Part shown: in pieces, positions 5,681-10,271 of the stretch | How positions within the stretch are numbered: position 1 is the first letter of the stretch | Layout of the letters: the number at the start of each line of letters is the position of its first letter | Source of the DNA: Cellvibrionales bacterium UBA4495 | GTDB lineage: Bacteria; Pseudomonadota; Gammaproteobacteria; Pseudomonadales; Porticoccaceae | Reading direction: 5' to 3' | Length of the DNA stretch: 10,271 nt | NCBI GenBank assembly: GCA_002388905.1 | Contig: DGNJ01000014.1 | Location: forward strand, 2,790 to 13,060 | Made by a program: the position numbers and the translations under genes | Notes under the pieces: model-generated | What the model was told of the DNA's origin: nothing | Database searches by the model: none | What the model saw: only the letters and a program-made list of their open reading frames with translations

Positions 5681-6400
5681 ATGGAAGCGAAATGCCCGCA
5701 CTCGGCGACGACCGTCAATTGCAACGACTGCCGAATGAGCGCCCTGTGCCTGCCCATGGCATTACAGGCGGATGAAATCGACCGCCTCAACCGCATTGTC
5801 GAGCGGGGTCGCCCCCTCCAGCGAAACGAATATATCTACCACGCCGGGGAGCCGTTCAAATCGATCTACGCTGTCCGCAGCGGGGCCGTCAAGGGTTTCA
5901 CCGTCAACGATGAGGGTGTCGAGCAGGTCACCGGTTTTTACCTGCCCGGCGAAATTTTCGGCATGGACGGCATCGGCCACCCGAATCACATCAATTCCGC
6001 CGTGGCCCTGGAAACCGCCGCCATCTGCGAGATCCCCTTCTCCCGACTCGAGGAACTGAGCACCCAGATTCCCTCCCTCCAGCGCCACTTTTTCCGGCTG
6101 ATGAGCCGGGAAATCACCAACGATCAGCAGCTCATCACCATGCTCAGCAAAAACAGTGCCGAGGAGCGGATCGCCACCCTGCTGACCAGCATCTCGGCCC
6201 GCAATGCCCGGCGCAAACTGTCGGGCAGCCGCTTCCGATTACCCATGTCCAGGGCCGATATCGGCAACTATATGGGCCTCACCGTGGAGACAGTGAGCCG
6301 GGTCTTCAGCCGCTTCCAGAAGCAGGACATCCTGTCGGTGGACAAGAAGGAAATCGAGATACTCGACCTGGACAGACTCCGGTCCATGGCCAACACCTGA
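5681..6400 (+). CDS. fnr: FNR/ANR-type oxygen-sensing transcription regulator
   Basis: The 239-residue product is a CRP/FNR-family activator that senses oxygen by a [4Fe-4S] cluster. Cys14-x2-Cys17-x5-Cys23 plus Cys116 reproduce the E. coli ligand spacing (20, 23, 29, 122), including the 93-residue gap. The effector domain (SIYAVRSGAVKGFTV, GFYLPGEIFG), the dimer helix (RLMSREITNDQQLITML, 139-155) and the helix-turn-helix (DIGNYMGLTVETVSRVFSRF, 193-212) follow. Glu203, Ser206 and Arg207 match the FNR residues that read TTGAT, so the protein should bind canonical FNR boxes. An extra Cys5 is near the N-terminus. ATG 5681 is supported by an AGGGGGA ribosome site; the open frame extends upstream but overlaps the hemN-like gene. 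In Pseudomonas anr neighbours hemN. A shared terminator ends the gene. Confidence 0.96.
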   Translation: MEAKCPHSATTVNCNDCRMSALCLPMALQADEIDRLNRIVERGRPLQRNEYIYHAGEPFKSIYAVRSGAVKGFTVNDEGVEQVTGFYLPGEIFGMDGIGHPNHINSAVALETAAICEIPFSRLEELSTQIPSLQRHFFRLMSREITNDQQLITMLSKNSAEERIATLLTSISARNARRKLSGSRFRLPMSRADIGNYMGLTVETVSRVFSRFQKQDILSVDKKEIEILDLDRLRSMANT

Positions 6401-6419
6401 CAACCGGGCGCCGCCGGAC

Positions 6420-6455
6420 AAAAAAACCGCACCCCAGGGATGCGGTTTTTCGCTT
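6420..6455. terminator. Bidirectional rho-independent terminator
   Basis: A 10-bp stem AAAAACCGCA (6422-6431) with TGCGGTTTTT (6441-6450) encloses a 9-nt loop. The stem carries its own T-tracts on both strands, so it should stop both fnr from the left and ompW from the right. It lies between these convergent genes, about 20 bp past the fnr stop and 12 bp past the ompW stop. Confidence 0.88.
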
Positions 6456-6462
6456 TAACGTC

Positions 6463-7152
6463 TCAAAACCGATAGGCGAGGTTCACCGCGTAAACCAGCG
6501 GGTCCACGTCCACATCGGCGTCGAGAACGACACCGCTGTCAAACTCGAAGGTGGCCTCGGTATCAATATCCAGATACCAGATTGCCGCATTCAGCGTCCA
6601 CCTGTCATCCAGAGCCACGTCAATACCCATCTCCAGGGCCAGGCCCCAGGAGTCGTCCATCTCCAGATCACCGTTGCCGAGCACGGCCTCCAGCTCCGAA
6701 TCGACGGATTCGCTGAAAAAGGTCGTGTAATTGATACCCGCGCCAATATAGGGCTGGAAACGCCGGTTATCCGGCAGTGGGTGGTATTGCAGCGTCAGTG
6801 ACGGGGGGAGATGCTTGATGCTGGCGGCATCCACTCTGCCCAGCCCCAGGGCGCCGGTGTCCGCATCCACATCATGCTCGAAGGGCGTTGCCGCCAGCAG
6901 CCCCAGGCCCCAGTTGCGATTGAGCATATAGGTCAAAGTAATACCCAGTTGGGTATTGTCGTCGACACCGGCGCCGGAACCGGCGATCGCGCCGACCCCG
7001 GCAATGGACAGCGCCGAGCTGTCCTCCCGGGGCGCCACCGTGGCCGCCCCCATGCGAACGATCAGGTCGCCCGCCTCGTAGGCACTCGCCCATTGGGGGA
7101 TGGTCGCGGTACAGGCGACCAGGACACCGGACATGAACAACTTCCGTCTCAT
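6463..7152 (-). CDS. ompW: OmpW/OprG family outer membrane protein
   Basis: OmpW proteins are small eight-stranded beta barrels that pass small hydrophobic or other low-mass compounds across the outer membrane. The 229-residue precursor has a signal peptide (MRRKLFMSG...QWASA, cut after residue 24), the family opening YEAGDLIVRMGAATVAPREDSS, the LGITLTYMLNRNWGLGLLAATPFEHD strand pair, the FQPYIGAGINYT motif and a C-terminal aromatic (LAYRF) for BAM-dependent insertion. A run of acidic residues (DTEATFEFDSG, LDADVDVDP) lies in the last loops. The ATG at 7152 has AGGAGAG six bases upstream; the frame extends to 7293 but that part covers the regulatory sites. In E. coli ompW and in Pseudomonas oprG, expression rises without oxygen through FNR/Anr, which fits the boxes upstream here. 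Confidence 0.95.
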   Translation of the reverse strand: MRRKLFMSGVLVACTATIPQWASAYEAGDLIVRMGAATVAPREDSSALSIAGVGAIAGSGAGVDDNTQLGITLTYMLNRNWGLGLLAATPFEHDVDADTGALGLGRVDAASIKHLPPSLTLQYHPLPDNRRFQPYIGAGINYTTFFSESVDSELEAVLGNGDLEMDDSWGLALEMGIDVALDDRWTLNAAIWYLDIDTEATFEFDSGVVLDADVDVDPLVYAVNLAYRF

Positions 7153-7182
7153 GCTTTTCTCTCCTGTTGTGGTTGTCCGGTT

Positions 7183-7224
7183 ATTGGAGCAGGCGCAAAG
7201 CCGCGGGCAGTTGATCCAGATTAA
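7183..7224 (-). promoter_or_regulatory. ompW promoter with proximal FNR box at -41.5
   Basis: The box TTGATCCAGATTAA (7211-7224) matches the FNR consensus at nine of ten positions. On the minus strand TCCAAT (7188-7183, four of six) starts exactly at the -12 position expected if the box is centred at -41.5. The start site would be near 7176, about 24 nt from the ompW ATG. Confidence 0.65.
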
Positions 7225-7242
7225 GGGAGGCAGGCGAGGCAA

Positions 7243-7256
7243 TTGATGCAGATTAA
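7243..7256 (-). promoter_or_regulatory. Distal FNR box upstream of ompW
   Basis: TTGATGCAGATTAA again matches nine of ten FNR positions and differs from the proximal box at one base. The two are in the same orientation with centres 32 bp apart, about three helical turns, so two FNR dimers would lie on the same DNA face, at -41.5 and -73.5. Confidence 0.6.
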
Positions 7257-7313
7257 GAAACCGCAAATACCGGCACAGTGAGGTGCGCCGCAAGCGCGGG
7301 GGCAGGAAATGAC

Positions 7314-7334
7314 GGGGGCGCGGGAGGCGCCCCC
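7314..7334. other. GC-rich perfect hairpin after the DUF4399 gene
   Basis: GGGGGCGC (7314-7321) and GCGCCCCC (7327-7334) form a perfect 8-bp stem with a 5-nt loop, 8 bp past the stop codon of the DUF4399 gene. No T-tract follows on either strand, so it is not a canonical terminator; it may protect the mRNA 3' end or pause RNA polymerase. Confidence 0.55.
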
Positions 7335-7342
7335 TAAGGGAT

Positions 7343-7756
7343 TTATTTTACCTGGATGGTGATGGGCTTGGACATCACCGGCGGGTCGTGGGGCCTGTGC
7401 AGGTAATCGCCGAGGATCAGTTGCAGGGTGTGTTCCCCGGGCGCCAGTTCCAGTTCCACCTGGGTCTGGCCGCCGCCAAAATGCAGGTGATTGTCATCGG
7501 AGGGAAGCGGCTTGTCCAGGTCGGGCAGTTCTTCAACGTCAACGAGCAGATGGTGGTGGCCGGTCCCTTCCCGCTCGACACCCGCGGGCGCGACACCGAA
7601 GTTGGCCAGGCCAAACTGGACCAGGACGGGACTGGAGACGACCTGGCCATCGGCAGGCGCGATAATATAGGCATTGGGCTTGCCGGCCCGGTCGCCCGCC
7701 AGGGCGGCAACGGCGAGCAGGCTGGTCAGGACGGCGGTGACGAGGGATCGTTTCAT
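7343..7756 (-). CDS. DUF4399 periplasmic protein
   Basis: The 137-residue product has a clear signal peptide (MKRSLVTAVLTSLLAVAALA, cut near residue 20) and a compact beta-sandwich-like domain of the DUF4399 family. Family marks are the IIAPADGQVVSSPVLVQFGL stretch (31-50), GTGHHHLLVD (65-73 region), SDDNHLHFGGGQT (87-98 region) and LAPGEHTLQLILGDYLHRPHDPP. The concentrated histidines suggest metal binding, but no function is established. Such proteins are sometimes annotated as RodA by transfer error; nothing here resembles that membrane protein. The ATG at 7756 has AAGGA 7 nt upstream. The gene follows bolA by 46 bp on the same strand and probably shares its transcript. Confidence 0.85.
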   Translation of the reverse strand: MKRSLVTAVLTSLLAVAALAGDRAGKPNAYIIAPADGQVVSSPVLVQFGLANFGVAPAGVEREGTGHHHLLVDVEELPDLDKPLPSDDNHLHFGGGQTQVELELAPGEHTLQLILGDYLHRPHDPPVMSKPITIQVK

Positions 7757-7802
7757 GGCAGCTTCCTTATTCCCGGTGGTTAATGATTCGAAATACAGTG
7801 CC

Positions 7803-8111
7803 TCAGGAGGCCTTGTTACCGCCCAGGCACCTGGGCGAATCCGGCGCTTTACCGGACCATTCGTCCGGCGTGTAGGTATGCATGGCCAGGGCGTGGACAC
7901 CCTTTTCCAGTTCCTCGCTCAACAGGCTGTAGATACGCTGGTGGCGCTTGACCGCGCGCAGCCCGTCGAAAGCGTCGCTGGCCACAACCAGCTTGAAATG
8001 GGTCTCGGAATCGGCGGGCACATTATGCATATGGCTTTCGTTGACCACTTCCAGGTGCACGGGAGAAAGCGCCGCCTGGAGTTTGTCGCGAATGGATGCT
8101 TCGATGGACAC
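7803..8111 (-). CDS. bolA: BolA family protein
   Basis: BolA proteins pair with monothiol CGFS glutaredoxins to bind [2Fe-2S] clusters and also act as stress-linked DNA-binding regulators of shape and biofilm. The 102-residue product matches E. coli BolA nearly end to end: VHLEVVNESHMHNVPADSE (18-36), THFKLVVASDAFDG (37-50), VKRHQRIYSLLSEEL (54-68) and VHALAMHTYTPDEW (72-85), with a cysteine in the tail (C95). His29 and the conserved helical-turn-helix-like RHQRIYSLL region are present. Start choice: GTG at 8111 has an ideal AGGAGG six bases upstream; a TTG at 8126 lies before that site and is unlikely. The gene precedes the DUF4399 gene and follows korB by 112 bp, in which I see no clear terminator. 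Confidence 0.94.
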   Translation of the reverse strand: MSIEASIRDKLQAALSPVHLEVVNESHMHNVPADSETHFKLVVASDAFDGLRAVKRHQRIYSLLSEELEKGVHALAMHTYTPDEWSGKAPDSPRCLGGNKAS

Positions 8112-8223
8112 CTCGATCCTCCTCAACTGCGTTGCTTTGCACAGGATAACACCTCTGCGCCGGATTGCAGGGTTGCGGATTTTACCCGGCTCGGCCGCAC
8201 CGCCTGGGAAGACGGCGGGCTAG

Positions 8224-9276
8224 CTAGCGCAGATTGGCGTTGATCGCCTGCAGCGCCCGGCCGCCGGGACAAAGATCATCCTCGTTCAGGTCCCGCAGGG
8301 GCTTCTTGACAGTGGACTGCAGTTCGTGGAAATCCGAGCAGTCGGGGTCCAGGTAAATCAGGCCGGTGAGAATTTCACCCTTTTCCTTGTGGTTCTGAAT
8401 TGCCCGGACGGCCTCATTGCGATCCTGGGTGTTGAAGTCGTTACCCTGTTTGTACAGGTGGATGACCGAACCGTCATGAAGCGTTACCTCCCGGGCGTAA
8501 CCGGGTTCGTACTCGGCGGTGATTTCCTGCCTGACGGGGACAAAGTCCATCTTGCCGGTCGCCGCCATGTGCTCGCGCACGTACTCGTAACCCTTGGTGG
8601 ACTGGGGGTTGTTGTTAAACGTCACACAGGGGGAAATGACATCGATAAACGCGAAGCCGCTATGGGAAATGGCGGCCTTGATCAGGGGAACCAGTTGCTG
8701 CTTGTCGCCGGAGAAACTCCGGGCCACGAAGGTGGCGCCCATCTGCAGCGCGGTGGTGCACAGGTCGATGGATTCGTAGGGATTGGGGACGCCCTTCTTG
8801 CTGGCCGAGCCCACATCGGCGGTGGCGGAATCCTGACCCTTGGTCAGACCGTAGCAACCGTTGTTCTCGACGATGTAGAGCATGTTCAGGTTGCGCCGGG
8901 CAACGTGGCCGAACTGGCCCAGACCGATGGAAGCGGTGTCCCCGTCCCCCGACACGCCGATATAGACCATGTCCCGGTTGGCCAGGTTGGCGCCGGTGGC
9001 CACGGAAGGCATACGGCCGTGCACGGAATTGAAACCGTGGGACTGCCCCAGAAAATAGGTGGGCGTCTTGGAGGAGCAGCCGATTCCGGAAATCTTGGCC
9101 ACCTTGTGGGGCGGCACGGCGATTTCGTAGCAGGCCTGGATAATGGCGGCGCTCACGGAATCGTGGCCGCAGCCGGCACACAGGGTGGAGAGACTGCCCT
9201 CGTATTCCTGGCGCGTATAGCCCAGTTCGTTGCTGGGCAGATCGGGGTGACGGAAGTTGGGTCTGATATAAGTCAT
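8224..9276 (-). CDS. korB: 2-oxoacid:ferredoxin oxidoreductase beta subunit (KorB)
   Basis: KorB binds thiamine diphosphate and a [4Fe-4S] cluster and, with KorA, reversibly converts a 2-oxoacid (most likely 2-oxoglutarate) plus CoA to the acyl-CoA, CO2 and reduced ferredoxin. The 350-residue product has CAGCGHD (33-39), GIGCSSKTPTYF (64-75) and SPCVTFN (215-221), whose Cys33, Cys36, Cys67 and Cys217 are the expected cluster ligands. The ThDP motif runs from GDGD (110-113) to ENNGCYGLTKG (137-147), with HGRMPSVATGANLA before it. The long C-terminal part (EITAEYEPGYAREVTLHDGS) is usual for the KorAB type. The start ATG at 9276 is four bases after the korA stop, so the two are co-translated. 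Substrate choice is inferred from family resemblance. Confidence 0.92.
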   Translation of the reverse strand: MTYIRPNFRHPDLPSNELGYTRQEYEGSLSTLCAGCGHDSVSAAIIQACYEIAVPPHKVAKISGIGCSSKTPTYFLGQSHGFNSVHGRMPSVATGANLANRDMVYIGVSGDGDTASIGLGQFGHVARRNLNMLYIVENNGCYGLTKGQDSATADVGSASKKGVPNPYESIDLCTTALQMGATFVARSFSGDKQQLVPLIKAAISHSGFAFIDVISPCVTFNNNPQSTKGYEYVREHMAATGKMDFVPVRQEITAEYEPGYAREVTLHDGSVIHLYKQGNDFNTQDRNEAVRAIQNHKEKGEILTGLIYLDPDCSDFHELQSTVKKPLRDLNEDDLCPGGRALQAINANLR

Positions 9277-9280
9277 GGTG

Positions 9281-10271
9281 TTAACCGACCTTGCGGCGAA
9301 TTTTGGTCACGGTCGCGCCGCCTTTGAGCTGGCGGATCTGGCGACTGATGTTGCGGGCGGTAATGGGCATGCCATTGTAGTGGCGCACCAGGGCGAGCTT
9401 CTTGGGATCGATCTCGCACTCGATAATCAGCAGCTTGCGCAGTTGGCCGTCGCGGTTCTGCTCGACCACGAACACCCGCTCGTGGTTGGCGATAAAGTCC
9501 TCCACTTCCCGGCTGAAAGGAAAGGCCCGGATACGCATGGCATCCAGATGGATACCTTCCCCGGAGAGCATGTCCAGCGCTTCCCGGGTGGCGTCGGCGC
9601 TGGTGCCAAAAAAGAGCACGCCCTCGCTGGTGGTCTCGGCGGCAGGCGTAATCTCGGGCGCGGGCACGTACTCCTTGGCCGTTTCGAATTTCCTGAGCAG
9701 GCGCTCCATATTGCGCACATAGACATCGCCGTCCTCGGTGTAGACGGCATATTCGTCCCGGGAAGTGCCCCGGGTGAAGAAGGCGCCTTTCTTGGGGTGC
9801 GTGCCCGGAAACGTCCGGTAGCAGATACCGTCGTTGTCCATATCCACATAGCGACCAAAACGCTCGGTCATGGCGTCCAGCTGTTCGGCGCTGAAAACCT
9901 TGCCCCGGTCGTATTGGCGGCTGTCGTCCCACTCCAGGGGCTCGGAGACATTGTCGTTCATGCCCAGGTCCAGGTCCGTGAGCAGGATTACCGGCGTCTG
10001 CAGGCGGTCCGCCAGATCGAAGGCCTGGGCGCCCATCTCGAAACACTCCTTGGGCGTCGAGGGGAAGAGCAGGACATGCTTGGTGTCGCCGTGGGAGGCG
10101 TAGGCGGTGGCGAAAAGGTCGGACTGCTGGGTGCGGGTGGGCATACCGGTGGATGGCCCGGCCCGCTGAACGTCGAACAGCACCGCCGGCACCTCGGCGA
10201 AGTAGGCCAGCCCCAGGAACTCGCTCATAAGGGACACGCCCGGCCCCGACGTGGCGGTAAACGACCGGGCA
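9281..10271 (-). CDS. korA: 2-oxoacid:ferredoxin oxidoreductase alpha subunit (KorA), 3' part
   Basis: The frame is open to the window edge, so the 329 residues seen are the C-terminal part of a larger protein; KorA is normally a gamma-alpha fusion of about 560-620 residues. Right at the edge lies the typical TATSGPGVSLMSEFLGLAYF, followed by FDVQRAGPSTGMPTRTQQSDL, the pyrimidine-domain core of KorA. The next part holds the STPKECFEMGAQAFDLADRLQTPVILLTD segment, then a C-terminal domain with VLFFGTSADATREALDML and VFVVEQNRDGQL. The internal GTG at 10237 is not the start, since family sequence continues upstream of it. The stop TAA is followed after 4 bp by korB. Together they form the complete catalytic pair, with ferredoxin as electron partner outside the window. 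Confidence 0.93.
   Translation of the reverse strand, partial: ARSFTATSGPGVSLMSEFLGLAYFAEVPAVLFDVQRAGPSTGMPTRTQQSDLFATAYASHGDTKHVLLFPSTPKECFEMGAQAFDLADRLQTPVILLTDLDLGMNDNVSEPLEWDDSRQYDRGKVFSAEQLDAMTERFGRYVDMDNDGICYRTFPGTHPKKGAFFTRGTSRDEYAVYTEDGDVYVRNMERLLRKFETAKEYVPAPEITPAAETTSEGVLFFGTSADATREALDMLSGEGIHLDAMRIRAFPFSREVEDFIANHERVFVVEQNRDGQLRKLLIIECEIDPKKLALVRHYNGMPITARNISRQIRQLKGGATVTKIRRKVG

Noticed and set aside
7153..7293. 47-codon N-terminal extension of ompW
   Set aside because: It would precede the signal peptide and covers both FNR boxes and the promoter; the ATG at 7152 has a good ribosome site.
8180..8223. Terminator after korB
   Set aside because: Only a 5-bp CCGCC/GGCGG stem with no T-tract on the minus strand, so not a supported rho-independent terminator.
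8219..8228. Palindrome GCTAGCTAGC at the korB stop codon
   Set aside because: It is short and may arise by chance around the TAG stop; no partner repeat or function seen.
8326..9327. Open frame of 333 codons on the plus strand opposite korB
   Set aside because: It mirrors the GC-rich codon pattern of korB, has no recognisable domain or ribosome site, and korB is certain.

Overview
The window reads as a chromosomal segment of a GC-rich gammaproteobacterium that lives across an oxic/anoxic gradient. This rests on gene content: a system I cytochrome c maturation gene (ccmA), an E. coli-type FNR with all four cluster cysteines, UspE, BolA, OmpW, and a ferredoxin-dependent 2-oxoacid oxidoreductase (KorAB). 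A Chromatiales-like or other sulfur-oxidising gammaproteobacterium is a reasonable guess, but no gene here proves it. There are no mobile elements, CRISPR arrays, rRNAs or tRNAs.

Layout. 1-990 (minus): ccmA, probably followed by ccmB just off the edge, preceded by a 60-residue acidic protein with its own terminator and a strong-looking promoter. 1125-2449 (minus): a two-gene unit of rSAM/selenodomain-associated transferases (nucleotidyltransferase-like and family 2 glycosyltransferase-like) with 2 bp between them. 2746-3381 (plus): an exported MsrA, whose 3' end overlaps by 8 bp the convergent uspE-like gene (3374-4240, minus). 4465-5622 (plus): a HemN/HemW-like protein that lacks the radical SAM cluster motif. 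5681-6400 (plus): fnr/anr, ended by a bidirectional terminator shared with ompW (6463-7152, minus). 7343-8111 (minus): bolA followed by a DUF4399 periplasmic protein gene. 8224-10271 (minus): korB and the 3' part of korA, which runs off the window.

How it fits together. uspE, a hemN-like gene and fnr lie side by side. This merges two known neighbourhoods: uspE-fnr in E. coli and hemN-anr in Pseudomonas. FNR-type boxes lie in the uspE/hemN-like divergent region, one of them exactly 41.5 bp from a predicted start site. Two more precede ompW, 32 bp apart, the proximal one again at -41.5 from a plausible -10. So the FNR encoded here probably controls its neighbours. The main novelty candidate is the hemN-like gene: an intact 385-codon frame whose product keeps the overall HemN pattern, while the CxxxCxxC cluster motif keeps only its first cysteine and GGGTP has become RGDP. 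It looks like a conserved pseudoenzyme inside the oxygen-response locus.
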